NCBI GenBank assembly: GCA_014379595.1
Contig: JACMLM010000021.1
Location: forward strand, 1 to 64,000
DNA: 64,000 nucleotides
From: Anaerolineales bacterium
Lineage (GTDB): Bacteria; Chloroflexota; Anaerolineae; Anaerolineales; Villigracilaceae
Direction: 5' to 3'
Below are positions 26,009 through 36,409 of the stretch, piece after piece; within the stretch, counting starts at the first letter, position 1; every line of letters starts with the position of its first letter. Position numbers and translations under genes: made by a program. The notes under the pieces are model-generated. The model had not been told where the DNA came from. It did no database searches and was given only the letters and a program-made list of their open reading frames with translations.

Positions 26009-26884
26009 ATGGATAAACAAGCTGGCTATTTACAAACAATTCTGGAGGCTTATCCGAATCTTATTATCAATACAGCGCACCTGCATAAGAGTGATGGGCA
26101 ATTCAATGATATTCTATTCATCAACGACGAGTTGATATTCCGCTTTCCCCGCTACGCAGAAGTTATGGATGGTTTTCTACAAGAAGTTGAACTTTTACAA
26201 AAACTACAAGGATGCCTCAGCCTGCCAATTCCCAACCCGATTTATGTCAGTGAAAACTCGCGCACGATCGGAAATGTTTTCATGGGCTATCGCATCATTG
26301 AAGGTGAGCCACTCCTGCGCGAAGTCTTGAACGCGATTCAGGATGCGCAAATGCTTCAAATCTTTGCACAACAATTGGCTGGTTTTCTAAATGAACTGCA
26401 CAGCATTTCATGTGAATCCCTCAGTATGAAACTAACTGCTCCTGATACACTCACCGAAACAGAAATTTTCTATGAAAATATCCAAAAACATCTCTTTGTA
26501 TTTATGCGCTCAGATGCACGCACACAAGTATCTCAGCATTTTGAAGAGTTTATCAACGAGCCGCGGCTGCATCAATACAAACCTTCCATCCACCACGGTG
26601 ACTTTGGCTCCAGCAATATCCTTTTTGATTCACACACAGGCAGGATCAGCGGAATTATAGATTTCGGCTTCGCAGGACTCGGAGACCCCGCGTTGGACAT
26701 TGCCGCCATCTCCACTTTTGGCGATTCTTTTTTTGCTCGAATTTGCGAGCGGTATCCTGTGACCGAATCCACGCTGGAACGCGCAAAATTTTACCGAGGC
26801 ACCTACGCCCTCTATGAAGCTCTACATGGATTTCGCAACAACGACAAGGAAGCCTTCACCAGCGGAATGGAGCAGTATATATGA
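26009..26884 (+). CDS. Aminoglycoside phosphotransferase (APH) family kinase
   Basis: 291 aa. The kinase catalytic loop H-H-G-D-F-G-S-S-N has Asp 198 as base and Asn 203, and the D-F-G-like I-I-D-F-G gives the metal-binding Asp 218. The N-terminal lobe includes F-R-F-P-R. APH family members phosphorylate small hydroxyl substrates, from aminoglycosides to choline or homoserine; without a sequence search the substrate is open. It overlaps the next gene by four bases (ATGA). Confidence 0.85.
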   Translation: MDKQAGYLQTILEAYPNLIINTAHLHKSDGQFNDILFINDELIFRFPRYAEVMDGFLQEVELLQKLQGCLSLPIPNPIYVSENSRTIGNVFMGYRIIEGEPLLREVLNAIQDAQMLQIFAQQLAGFLNELHSISCESLSMKLTAPDTLTETEIFYENIQKHLFVFMRSDARTQVSQHFEEFINEPRLHQYKPSIHHGDFGSSNILFDSHTGRISGIIDFGFAGLGDPALDIAAISTFGDSFFARICERYPVTESTLERAKFYRGTYALYEALHGFRNNDKEAFTSGMEQYI

Positions 26885-27306
26885 CGAACTGCCCCGAATG
26901 TGGCGTACCTGAGACTTTATGCAAAACGCGCTTTGACGAATTTCTCGTTTTGGAATTTACGGACGCAAGCTATGGAATCGTCCACCACTTGACTGTCAGT
27001 GCGTATATGCTTCAGCATTCCAGCAAGTTGACCAAAGAAGGTTGGCTCTTCGAGCGTGATTTCCTGAAAGAATTTCTGGTTGATAATAAACCGCCTGCTT
27101 TTATTAGTAAGCAAAACAAGGATATTGTTGACAGCGGCAAGCGTAAATTCAAGATCAAATCGAGAGATGGATTGCCAATTATCAACAAAACCACGTGGAC
27201 GAAGACGATTCTGGATGTCCACACGGAGAATGCAGAAGTTTATTGTGCGGATGTGACCGCGTGGGCGAGGTCTGTGTTAGAAGATGCGCAAGTATTGGAA
27301 GTTTGA
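26881..27306 (+). CDS. DUF5946 protein
   Basis: 141 aa. It starts M-T-N-C-P-E-C-G, a zinc-knuckle-like pair of Cys, and continues H-H-L-T-V-S-A-Y-M-L-Q-H with D-V-T-A-W-A-R-S-V near the end, as in the DUF5946 family (function unknown). Its ATG overlaps the APH gene's stop codon, so the two genes are translationally coupled. Confidence 0.78.
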   Translation: MTNCPECGVPETLCKTRFDEFLVLEFTDASYGIVHHLTVSAYMLQHSSKLTKEGWLFERDFLKEFLVDNKPPAFISKQNKDIVDSGKRKFKIKSRDGLPIINKTTWTKTILDVHTENAEVYCADVTAWARSVLEDAQVLEV

Positions 27307-27326
27307 ATTTTGATTTGGAATCAATA

Positions 27327-27827
27327 ATGCAAAAATTTTACTTAATATCTCGCTACAAAATTTTGTATTCGCTTATTGGAGCACTATCTTCCATAGTTTT
27401 CGTGCCCTTTTTATATCTGTTTTGGAAAGCACCAGTTTTTAACATTTTCTTTCTATCTATGTTTCTATTTATAACGATAAGATTCTCCTATTGGATTACG
27501 AACGAGAAGATCATAATCTCTTCCAATGGTCTTGAATATGACACACCAGGCATGATTTTAGAAGTTAAATGGAAAGACATTGATAAAATTTCGCATTGCT
27601 GGCGATTCTTAATTCGTCAAGAATGTTTGTCAGTAGACCAAGGACAAGTAAAGATAAAAGAATGGCACGCTTTTAGTGCCAACACATACTCGCATCCTTT
27701 AGAGAATTACCTCCAAAACATTGCTATTCCTCTCAATTCTTTCTCCGAAAACTGGCGCGACTCGGAACTCGGACAACAAATCAAACAATATGCCCCACAT
27801 CTATTTGAAAAAGAAAAATCTGCATAA
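27327..27827 (+). CDS. Small membrane protein with PH-like C-terminal domain, hypothetical
   Basis: 166 aa from the ATG at 27327; a longer frame starting at 27195 overlaps DUF5946 and is rejected. Two N-terminal membrane spans (about 8-28 and 34-53) are followed by strands (K-I-I-I-S-S-N-G-L-E-Y; L-E-V-K-W-K-D-I-D) that recall the bacterial PH domain seen in small membrane proteins. The function is unknown. It is the last gene before metH (27-base gap). Confidence 0.65.
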   Translation: MQKFYLISRYKILYSLIGALSSIVFVPFLYLFWKAPVFNIFFLSMFLFITIRFSYWITNEKIIISSNGLEYDTPGMILEVKWKDIDKISHCWRFLIRQECLSVDQGQVKIKEWHAFSANTYSHPLENYLQNIAIPLNSFSENWRDSELGQQIKQYAPHLFEKEKSA

Positions 27828-27854
27828 TCTGCGGATAAATTTTAGGAGAACTCA

Positions 27855-30800
27855 ATGACTCAAAGAAAATACACAAACCGCCGTTACCTCGATGCCCTCG
27901 AAAAGAAAGTGCTTGTCTTTGATGGCGCGATGGGAACGAGCCTGCAAGTCCAAAACCTGACTGCCGAGCATTTCGGCGGCGAGCAATATAACGGATGCAA
28001 TGATTATCTCGTCATCTCGTATCCCGAAGCCGTGGAAAAAGTCCATCGTTCATTCCTTGAAGTCGGCGTGGATGTGCTTGAAACGGACACCTTCCGCTCG
28101 AATCGTTTGACGATGGCGGAATATCAATTGGGTGATCGCGTCATTGAGATCAACATCACTGCTGCCAATCTTGCGCGCAAACTTGCGGATGAATATGGTG
28201 CAAAAAATGGTCAACCCAGATTCGTTGCCGGGTCCATTGGACCATCAGGAAAACTTCCTTCCGCAAATGACCCCGAACTTTCAAATGTCGGTTTCGATGA
28301 ACTGGCTGATATTTTTCGCGAACAGGCTGTTGGTTTAATAAAAGGCGGTGTGGATGTTTTGTTAATTGAAACCTCGCAGGACATTCTCGAAGTCAAAGCC
28401 GCCATCACGGGTTTGCACAAAGCTTTCGATGAGACTCAAATCTATTTGCCGATTCAGGCTCAGGTCACGTTGGATACGACGGGTCGTATGTTGCTCGGCA
28501 CCGATATCAATGCGTCGCTTGCGATCCTTGAAGGCATGGGCATCGACGTCATCGGCCTCAATTGTTCCACTGGCCCTGAACACATGCGCGAACCGATCCG
28601 CATTCTCGGCGAGCAATCCATACTTCCCGTTTCGTGTATTCCAAACGCTGGCCTTCCATTGAATGTGGATGGGCAGGCTGTCTATCCGCTTGAGCCTGAA
28701 CCGTTTGCAAAAGATATGTATGAGTTCGTGACCAAACATAATATTTCTGTTGTGGGCGGATGCTGTGGCACGACGCCTGAACATCTTAAGTTGCTTGTTG
28801 AAAAGCTGAATCAGCATCCACATCCCCAACGACCGACTCATTCTACGCCTCAGCTTGCCTCTGCCATGTCAGCAATTGCCATGCGACAGGAACCCGCCCC
28901 AACCTTGCTTGGTGAGCGACTCAACGCACAAGGTTCACGCAAGTTCAAACGACTGCTGCTCGAAGAAGATTATGACAGCATTTTAGAGATTGCGCGTGAA
29001 CAAGTTGCATTCGGCGCACACGCATTGGATATTTCCTGCGCCGTCACCGAACGCCCCGACGAAGCTGAACTGATGCGCAAGGTCATCAAGAAACTTGAGA
29101 TGGGTGTTGATGTTCCTTTGGTGATCGATACAACTGAACTCGATGTTATCGAAATTGCGCTCAAGACTGCACCTGGAAGATGTTTGATTAACTCAACGCA
29201 TCTTGAGTCGGGTCGTGAAAAAGCTGACAAAATTTTTACACTTGCAAAAACACATAACGCCGCTGTTGTTCTCATGACGATTGACGAAAGCGGTATGGCA
29301 AAGACCCGCGGCCACAAACTCGAAGTTGCAAAACGCATTTACGACATAGCCGTCAACGACCATGGACTCAAGCCCGAAGATTTGGTTTACGATGCGCTGA
29401 CCTTCACCCTCGCAACGGGTGACCAGGAATTTGTCGACTCTGCGATTGAAACCATCGAAGGCATACGTCTCATCAAACAAAATTTGCCTGGGGTAATGAC
29501 CTCGCTTGGTGTCAGCAACCTCTCGTTTGGATTCGCCCCACAAGCTCGCCCTCCTTTAAACTCGATCATGTTGTATCACTGCGTACAGGCAGGCTTGGAT
29601 ATGGCTATCGTGAATCCTGCGCATGTCACTCCATATGCAGACATTCCAGCCGAGGAAAAAGAACTCTGCGAAGATTTGCTCTTCAATCGCCGAGAAGATG
29701 CGTTACAACTTTTTATTGAACACTTTGAAAATATCACGCCTAATACCGAGTCATCTCTTGTTGACCCCACCGAAGGCATGACGCCAGAACAAAAATTACA
29801 CTGGTCTATTGTCCATCGTCACAAGGAAGGTGTTGAAGCAGAGATTGATATCATTGTGAATCGTGGTTTCATTTGGAATGAATCCCTGCCTGAAAATGGT
29901 GCAGGCGTAAGTCCCGCGCCCACGATACATGAAATTGCAGTTTATACATTGAACAATGTTTTGTTGCCAGGCATGAAAGAAGTCGGTGACAAATTCGGCG
30001 CAGGCGAATTGATTTTGCCCTTCGTTTTGCAGTCTGCCGAAGTGATGAAGAAGACCGTATCACATCTTGAGAATTATCTTGAGAAAGTTGAAGGTGTTAC
30101 CAAAGGTACTGTTGTCATTGCTACCGTCTATGGTGATGTGCATGATATTGGAAAAAACCTCGTCAAGACTATTCTTGCGAACAATGGATATACCGTAATT
30201 GATCTCGGCAAGCAGGTCCCTGCGGAGACGATTATTACAAAAGCTGTTGAAGCGAATGCTACTGCCATTGGATTATCTGCTTTGCTAGTCAGTACATCCA
30301 AGCAAATGCCGCTCATCATCAACGAACTACATCGCCGTGGACATAAAATTCCTGTATTGGTTGGCGGTGCTGCAATCAATCGCCGCTTTGGACGACGTAT
30401 CCTCCAAACCGAAGGCGGAGACTTTTACGAGTCGGGTGTCTTCTATTGTAAAGACGCCTTCGAAGGTTTGGATACCATGGACACGCTCATCAGCTCTGAA
30501 AAACGGCCTGGTTTACTTGAGAAGACACGCCAGGATGCCGAAATGGAATTGGGTCGTGCTACTGCGAAACCAACTGCACCTTCGACCATTCAACGCTCTA
30601 ATATTGTTCCTGCACCTTTGAATCTTCCTCCATCCAAGTTTGGAATGCGCGTTGTTAAAAACATGCCATTGGAATTGGTCTTGCAGGAACTTAATATCAA
30701 TGAACTCTATCGTCTCTCCTGGGGCGCAAAGAATTCTCACGGCGAAGAATGGGTCAAGCTCAAAGCTGAATTTGATGAGCGCCTGCAAAAGATGAAGAAA

Positions 30801-31403
30801 GATGCAATGCGCTACAAATGGCTCAAGCCTCAAGGTGTGTATGGACTCTTCCCTTGTCAGGCTGAAGGTGATGACCTCATTATCTACAATCCTGAGAATC
30901 TTGATGAAGCGTTAACTCGTTTCTCTTTCCCTCGTCAACCATACGATGAGCATCTTGCACTTTCAGATTATTTTGCTTCTGTTGAGTCAGGTCAAATGGA
31001 TGTGGTTGGATTTCAAGTTGTCACAGTCGGTCAGGAAGCCAGCGAACGCTTTGACAAACTGCAAGCTGCCAACGATTACACCGAAGGCTATTTCACACAC
31101 GGACTCGCCGTTCAAGCCGCAGAAGCGAGCGCAATCTATTTGCATGAACATATCCGCCGCGAAATGGGCATCCCTGAAAATCAAGGTAAGCGTTATTCAT
31201 GGGGTTACCCCGCCATTCCTGAATTGGAAGACCATCTAAAGGTATTCCAGTTATTACCTGCCGTTGAAAAAGAACTCGGTATAAAACTTTCACCAGCATA
31301 TCAGTTGATCCCAGAACAATCCACAGCCGCGATCATCCTGCATCATCCACAGGCGAAATATTATTCAGTGGGTGAGTCAAGGGTTGAGCAGTTGATGAGA
31401 TAA
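27855..31403 (+). CDS. metH: Cobalamin-dependent methionine synthase MetH
   Basis: 1182 aa, full length. Domains in order: homocysteine-binding (1-310; zinc ligands Cys 237, 303 and 304), pterin-binding (about 345-620), cobalamin cap and B12-binding (about 660-890; D-V-H-D-I-G, with His 763 as lower ligand of cobalt), and the AdoMet-binding reactivation domain (about 950-1182, near the R-Y-S-W-G-Y-P-A motif). It transfers the methyl group from 5-methyltetrahydrofolate to homocysteine. AGGAG precedes the start. It is the last gene in the plus-strand run that begins at the SAM riboswitch, and a strong terminator follows. Confidence 0.97.
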   Translation: MTQRKYTNRRYLDALEKKVLVFDGAMGTSLQVQNLTAEHFGGEQYNGCNDYLVISYPEAVEKVHRSFLEVGVDVLETDTFRSNRLTMAEYQLGDRVIEINITAANLARKLADEYGAKNGQPRFVAGSIGPSGKLPSANDPELSNVGFDELADIFREQAVGLIKGGVDVLLIETSQDILEVKAAITGLHKAFDETQIYLPIQAQVTLDTTGRMLLGTDINASLAILEGMGIDVIGLNCSTGPEHMREPIRILGEQSILPVSCIPNAGLPLNVDGQAVYPLEPEPFAKDMYEFVTKHNISVVGGCCGTTPEHLKLLVEKLNQHPHPQRPTHSTPQLASAMSAIAMRQEPAPTLLGERLNAQGSRKFKRLLLEEDYDSILEIAREQVAFGAHALDISCAVTERPDEAELMRKVIKKLEMGVDVPLVIDTTELDVIEIALKTAPGRCLINSTHLESGREKADKIFTLAKTHNAAVVLMTIDESGMAKTRGHKLEVAKRIYDIAVNDHGLKPEDLVYDALTFTLATGDQEFVDSAIETIEGIRLIKQNLPGVMTSLGVSNLSFGFAPQARPPLNSIMLYHCVQAGLDMAIVNPAHVTPYADIPAEEKELCEDLLFNRREDALQLFIEHFENITPNTESSLVDPTEGMTPEQKLHWSIVHRHKEGVEAEIDIIVNRGFIWNESLPENGAGVSPAPTIHEIAVYTLNNVLLPGMKEVGDKFGAGELILPFVLQSAEVMKKTVSHLENYLEKVEGVTKGTVVIATVYGDVHDIGKNLVKTILANNGYTVIDLGKQVPAETIITKAVEANATAIGLSALLVSTSKQMPLIINELHRRGHKIPVLVGGAAINRRFGRRILQTEGGDFYESGVFYCKDAFEGLDTMDTLISSEKRPGLLEKTRQDAEMELGRATAKPTAPSTIQRSNIVPAPLNLPPSKFGMRVVKNMPLELVLQELNINELYRLSWGAKNSHGEEWVKLKAEFDERLQKMKKDAMRYKWLKPQGVYGLFPCQAEGDDLIIYNPENLDEALTRFSFPRQPYDEHLALSDYFASVESGQMDVVGFQVVTVGQEASERFDKLQAANDYTEGYFTHGLAVQAAEASAIYLHEHIRREMGIPENQGKRYSWGYPAIPELEDHLKVFQLLPAVEKELGIKLSPAYQLIPEQSTAAIILHHPQAKYYSVGESRVEQLMR

Positions 31404-31404
31404 A

Positions 31405-31444
31405 TAATAAAAAGGCATACAAATATTTGTATGCCTTTTTATTA
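31405..31444 (+). terminator. Terminator after metH
   Basis: Stem of 19 bases (core AAAAAGGCATACAAA and complement) around a two-base centre, with flanking A/T runs. It begins two bases after the metH stop codon. Confidence 0.92.
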
Positions 31445-31499
31445 TATTCTGATAAATTGTCCATGATAAACTTACCGCAGTAAATCGATTGGATAATTC

Positions 31500-32879
31500 A
31501 TGAAATATTCCCTGCAAACTGCATTTAAATCATGGCTTGGACTTACTATGCTGGTCATTGCCAGCCTTGCTGCTATCTATTTCCGAAATGGAGAGACAGG
31601 CCTTGATCTATTTATTCAACAATGGCCTTTATCTAATTTAGCTGTTACTTTGGCAGCAACAATATTGACCTGGTTACTACTTGGCGCGTTGCTTTATCTA
31701 CTTGTCAATGAAAAAATAAATGCAGGTAATGTTTTTACTATTGCTGGCTTCTTTCTTGTGATGTTCGTATATCTCAATATCCTGCGCGAAAGATTCCGCT
31801 ATGGGGATTATGCATATTATATAGAAGCAGCCACTGCTTTGTTGAACAACCAAACCTTGCCAGATACTTATTTATATTTACCTCTGTGGGCAAGCATACT
31901 GCAATTCATCGTCCCGCTGGGAGATCAAGGCGTTCTAACGATTTTATGGACTCTTAACATGATCGCACTAGGTTCTTTCTACTTTCTTTTGCATCGCGTT
32001 TTGGAAAGATATGGATTCTCGGTTCGTTTTGCAGCAGTGGTCGCAGTTTTATTCATTCTAATTAATGCACCCATCCAGCGGACTCTAGGATTCGTGCAAG
32101 TTAATCTTCTGGTCATGGATTTTATTCTGCTCAGTATTTTATATTACCCAAAGAACATTGTCTTCTCTGCTCTATTGCTAGCACTGGCTGTTCATTTGAA
32201 GACATCACCTGCAGTTCTTGTGCTGGCTTTCCTGCTTGAACGTGACTGGCGCTGGTTGATATGGTTTGTTCTAAGCTTTCTGATCATCGCTTTAATCCCA
32301 ATAGCACTAAACGGAATTACACCCTATTATGATTACCTGCATAATATTGTTGCCTTAACTCAAATACCAGATACAAACTTCCACGACACATCATTTGATT
32401 CTTTCTTACGCTTCTTGAACCCTTTCCTTGGTATCAATACACTGTGGACGCGCATCATGATCTATATAGCTAAAGTATCACTCATGCTAGCAACCATTGT
32501 TGTAATGATAAAGAATGTGCGTCGCCAATCATTCGTCAATACACAGATCCGCGGTAACGTAATGTTAAATGCCATTCCGCCTCTTTTTATCATCATGACA
32601 CTCGCCTCGCCTATTGTTTGGGATCATCACGGTATCTTTTTAACCTTATCTTTCCTGTTGATGCTTAAACGAATAGAATCGCCTTCCATGTGGATGTGGT
32701 TCAGTTTTGCATACTTCCTTGAATTCATCATGCCTTCATTTGATTTTTTCCCCTGGTCGTATGGTCGCCTTATAGCTCCAATACTTATTCTGGGATTAAT
32801 GTGGGGAATTCCCAAAAAACAAGGGCTGTCAAGTTTCTTTGACTCGGCCAACGAATGGTTTGTAAAATTACCAATTTAA
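31500..32879 (+). CDS. GT87-type polytopic membrane glycosyltransferase (DUF2029)
   Basis: 459 aa with about ten to eleven hydrophobic spans. The extracytoplasmic first loop contains G-D-Y-A-Y-Y, close to the F-x-D-F-x-V-Y-Y pattern of GT87 proteins, and a loop with Y-L-Y-L-P-L-W follows. GT87 enzymes use polyprenyl-phosphate sugars on the outer face of the membrane; members in mycobacteria are mannosyltransferases. It opens a block of large GT-C-like membrane proteins. Confidence 0.78.
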   Translation: MKYSLQTAFKSWLGLTMLVIASLAAIYFRNGETGLDLFIQQWPLSNLAVTLAATILTWLLLGALLYLLVNEKINAGNVFTIAGFFLVMFVYLNILRERFRYGDYAYYIEAATALLNNQTLPDTYLYLPLWASILQFIVPLGDQGVLTILWTLNMIALGSFYFLLHRVLERYGFSVRFAAVVAVLFILINAPIQRTLGFVQVNLLVMDFILLSILYYPKNIVFSALLLALAVHLKTSPAVLVLAFLLERDWRWLIWFVLSFLIIALIPIALNGITPYYDYLHNIVALTQIPDTNFHDTSFDSFLRFLNPFLGINTLWTRIMIYIAKVSLMLATIVVMIKNVRRQSFVNTQIRGNVMLNAIPPLFIIMTLASPIVWDHHGIFLTLSFLLMLKRIESPSMWMWFSFAYFLEFIMPSFDFFPWSYGRLIAPILILGLMWGIPKKQGLSSFFDSANEWFVKLPI

Positions 32880-32893
32880 TTCATTCAGCTTTC

Positions 32894-34681
32894 ATGAAAC
32901 AAAGCCATCCCATTCTCATCATTCTTTTTCTAAGTCTGCTTATTGGCATACTCACTCTTACCGATTACGGTGAGAGCTGGGATGACCTCTCGCTTCAAAA
33001 ATATGCTGATAAATCAATTAGTGCTTATCTTACATGGCCTCAACAAGGTGTAGTTAAAATCACTCAAGACGATCTGGGGAATTATGGGCCATCTTATGTA
33101 ATGGCTGTTGCTCTTGGTTCACAACTACTTAATGCTATTCTTCCAATTGACCTTCCTGATATTCGACATCTACTATATTTCATTACTTATTTGGCAGGCA
33201 TTTGGGCATTTTATACACTTGGTACTCGTTGGTTAAGTCAAACTGCTGCAATTGGCGCAACATTGCTTTTCATGACTCAGCCGCTTCTTTGGGGTCATGC
33301 ATTTATGAATCCGAAAGATACACCTTTTCTTGCATTCTTTCTTCTTAGTTTGTCATTTGGATTCAAAATGATAGATTCCATTAAACCGGTTTCATTTGAC
33401 TCTTTATCTTCATCCGCCAGACGGAATCTCGCGATTCTTACCGCCCTGTGGCTTGTTTCTGTTTTCTCACTCTTTACCTTCACTGATATATTTCACGCCC
33501 TGCTAACCGACCTTGTCCGATCTGCAAAAGCAGGTGAGACAAATATTATTTCCCTAATTGCATCCAATCTCAGCAAAGTGGAAGCTGAAGTTTACATCCA
33601 ACGCTATTTTATTTTTTTCTTATGGATTCGCTCTTTCATTTTTCTTCTTACTTCAATTTTGTTGCTTTTTACTCTTTACCGTTATTCCCCTGCTACTCTC
33701 CACTCACTACTCACTATTCTCTTCCCAGCTATTCTTCTAGGCTTTACTACTTCAGTTCGTATGTTCGGTCCTTTTGCAGGTTTGATCATTGTTTATTTTG
33801 CCTTGCGAACAAAAGGTAGGCAAGCAATCCCCAGCTTAGCTGCCTATTCTGTAATTGCAATCATAACTATGTACCTAACATGGCCTTACCTGTGGCCCGA
33901 CCCTGTCGGTCACTTCGTTGAAAGCCTAAAAGTGATGTCTTTGTATCCATGGCCAGGACAGGTGCTCTTTAATGGTGTGGAATATGCATCCACGGCATTG
34001 CCATATTCATACTTGCCTGTTCTATTCGGCATTCAATTGACGGAACCTGTTTGGGTGTTGTTCATTGCTGGTTTGGTCATGGCAGTTGTCGAGTTAAGAG
34101 AGAGGCGGGAATTAATTGAGTTGGTGATTCTCTGGCTTGTCATCCCTTTTATCAGCTTCATTTTCCTGCGTTCCGCGTTGTATGATAATTTCAGACAGAT
34201 TATTTTTATTTTGCCGCCGATCTTTTTAATGGGTGGCGTTGCATTTGAAAAGATAAAAAATATTAAGTGGCAAATTGTATTTATAACCATATGTTTGATC
34301 CCCGGCATTATTGGCAGTGTTCGCTTGCATCCGTATGAATATATTTATTACAACAGTTTTGTTGGTGAGGTGAGCAATGTTCAGAGAAGGTTTGAATTGG
34401 ATTATTGGGGAATTTCATATCGTGAAGCTGCGGAATATGTGAATAAAATTGCCCCGCCGAATGCAGCTATTTGGGTGGACGGTCCAAGCCGCTTATTTGC
34501 AGTTTTTGCGAGAGAGGACTTGAAAGTTTATTCCCCAGGCGAAATTGAAAGAGCTGAACACTACGATTATGTAGTTGTTACAACGCGATATGATCTGGAT
34601 AAAAGAAATTATCCAAATGCAAAAATAATCTATAAGATCGCACGTGGTGAAGCTGTATTAACCGTGATCAAACAACCCTGA
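32894..34681 (+). CDS. GT-C membrane glycosyltransferase, PMT/GT39-like
   Basis: 595 aa from the ATG at 32894; the longer frame starts inside the preceding gene. Many membrane spans. The first extracytoplasmic loop has the acidic D-Y-G-E-S-W-D-D motif, the usual place of the catalytic Asp/Glu in PMT/ArnT-type GT-C enzymes, and T-P-F-L-A-F-F occurs later. The C-terminal loop (about 500-595) is soluble. It would move a sugar from a lipid-linked donor onto a protein or glycan at the outer face. The next gene is convergent. Confidence 0.8.
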   Translation: MKQSHPILIILFLSLLIGILTLTDYGESWDDLSLQKYADKSISAYLTWPQQGVVKITQDDLGNYGPSYVMAVALGSQLLNAILPIDLPDIRHLLYFITYLAGIWAFYTLGTRWLSQTAAIGATLLFMTQPLLWGHAFMNPKDTPFLAFFLLSLSFGFKMIDSIKPVSFDSLSSSARRNLAILTALWLVSVFSLFTFTDIFHALLTDLVRSAKAGETNIISLIASNLSKVEAEVYIQRYFIFFLWIRSFIFLLTSILLLFTLYRYSPATLHSLLTILFPAILLGFTTSVRMFGPFAGLIIVYFALRTKGRQAIPSLAAYSVIAIITMYLTWPYLWPDPVGHFVESLKVMSLYPWPGQVLFNGVEYASTALPYSYLPVLFGIQLTEPVWVLFIAGLVMAVVELRERRELIELVILWLVIPFISFIFLRSALYDNFRQIIFILPPIFLMGGVAFEKIKNIKWQIVFITICLIPGIIGSVRLHPYEYIYYNSFVGEVSNVQRRFELDYWGISYREAAEYVNKIAPPNAAIWVDGPSRLFAVFAREDLKVYSPGEIERAEHYDYVVVTTRYDLDKRNYPNAKIIYKIARGEAVLTVIKQP

Positions 34682-34690
34682 ACGATATTT

Positions 34691-36409
34691 TTATTTTGTC
34701 AGAATATCGTAGACGTTTTGGGGAATGTCTGTCACTTTGTAAATAGTGACATATTCCAGCCCATTGATATAAATGATTTTTTCAGGCTGGACACCTTGTA
34801 ATGCATCAAACACCTGTTGTGTCTCGGGCTGTTGTTCGCTCACAATTGGATAGAGTACCAAATAATCTGAAGTCTGCATTTCTTCGGTAATTACCGAAAA
34901 ATCTTTTTCAATTAGGTATACTCTTTTAAATACTAGGGTTTCTCCGGGGAAGAAAAACGAAAACGTACCCATACCGCTATAAACATACGCGCGAAGCTCC
35001 TGAGCATTAGGTTTCTGTGCCAGGTAATCTGCCGCTTCCGAATACCCTTCGCCGTATCCAAAGGTAGCAGGCTGACTCGTCAATGGACTCTTGTATGTAA
35101 AATAATAAGGCGCATAGGGGAGACCAAACCCGATTTGTGCTGCTATTAGGAGGATAAATACAGCAATAGTTGCATAAGCGCGGTTCAATATAGACCACTG
35201 GCTTTGCAGCCATATCCATAGATACCACCAGCCGATTCCTGCCATGACATCAAAGCAGACATAACTACTGAGAATATAGTGTGAGGAGTTACGTCCCTTG
35301 GCTACACCAAACATAGCAATAAATAGTCCACCAAGGATTGCTAAATAGACAAGCGTGGATTTTATTGGAGATGGGAGCTGTTCTTTATTTTTTGAGAAAA
35401 GGGCAAATGTGGCGAATATTAGTCCCAGCCAGGTAAGCGGCGTAGACGATGATAACCAGCTTCCTATAAACTTTGCTATGCCTGCAAAACCTGTCACAAG
35501 ACTAAAGCTGGAAGGCTGTAATTCCTGAGTTACCTCAAGGCGGGCACCTTGAAAAGCATAGCTGAATGCATTTCCATACACATCTGCCAGCATCTTTCCC
35601 GGGGCAACCCACATACCCGGCCATAGGATGAAATATACCAAGGCGGCTATTACCAGCCAGATCATAAATATTCTGATCGCATCCCAAATTTTTACGCCAG
35701 GAGATCGGTCATTCTTCTTGAACAAGCCGACAAATAGCATCAAGCCCACCAACCCGAGAACCACAATCGATGAAGACTTGCTCAATTGTGCCAACCCAAA
35801 AGCAATGCCCGAAAGAAGCAGATAACCCCATTTTCGTTCACGGTTGAGATATACCTGCATTCCTAGAAATGACACCAGCACGAACATAGATAACATACCT
35901 TCAATATTGAGCAGACGGGAATGTCCTAGAAAAAAGGGAGAAATTGTTGCAAGTGCAATCGAAAGAAACGCAGCTTTTTGATCTATCAATAATCGAAGAA
36001 GAAGGAACCCGGTCACAGCCAAAATTGCTAATACGCCCGCCTGGATAAGTCTGCTATCACGCACAAGATCAATAGATTCCTTACCATTCTGCCGCATAAA
36101 CTCCTCAAACTTTGGTTTGAGAGGATCAAAATATCCCTGACCCATTCCACGATATTCAGGGAAATAAAAGTGCATGGCAGTGGCAACGATCCATGTATTT
36201 GTTACGCCGGGATGGTATTCATATAAAGTATTTTCGAAATCTCCGTGAGTGATTGCATAATAAAAATTCGCGCCACGGATGACCCAGCGCGGCTCATCAA
36301 CGTTAATAACCCTTACGATGTTTATTATCCATGAAGGAACGATTAATACAAGCAGAAGAATCGCAAACCACAACTCATTAAGATTTGCTCTTGATATGTT
36401 TTTTTTCAT
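34691..36409 (-). CDS. GT39 (dolichyl/polyprenyl-phosphate-mannose-protein mannosyltransferase-like) protein A
   Basis: 572 aa. About eleven spans. The first loop carries V-D-E-P-R-W (acidic pair D-E near residue 38), followed by F-Y-Y-A-I-T-H-G-D-F-E-N-T-L-Y-E-Y-H-P-G, which is diagnostic of PMT-type enzymes. Its start overlaps the upstream paralogue's stop codon (ATGA, 36406-36409). The two are clearly tandem duplicates: the same F-W-P-G-M-W-V-A-P-G-K-M-L motif occurs in both. Confidence 0.85.
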   Translation of the reverse strand: MKKNISRANLNELWFAILLLVLIVPSWIINIVRVINVDEPRWVIRGANFYYAITHGDFENTLYEYHPGVTNTWIVATAMHFYFPEYRGMGQGYFDPLKPKFEEFMRQNGKESIDLVRDSRLIQAGVLAILAVTGFLLLRLLIDQKAAFLSIALATISPFFLGHSRLLNIEGMLSMFVLVSFLGMQVYLNRERKWGYLLLSGIAFGLAQLSKSSSIVVLGLVGLMLFVGLFKKNDRSPGVKIWDAIRIFMIWLVIAALVYFILWPGMWVAPGKMLADVYGNAFSYAFQGARLEVTQELQPSSFSLVTGFAGIAKFIGSWLSSSTPLTWLGLIFATFALFSKNKEQLPSPIKSTLVYLAILGGLFIAMFGVAKGRNSSHYILSSYVCFDVMAGIGWWYLWIWLQSQWSILNRAYATIAVFILLIAAQIGFGLPYAPYYFTYKSPLTSQPATFGYGEGYSEAADYLAQKPNAQELRAYVYSGMGTFSFFFPGETLVFKRVYLIEKDFSVITEEMQTSDYLVLYPIVSEQQPETQQVFDALQGVQPEKIIYINGLEYVTIYKVTDIPQNVYDILTK

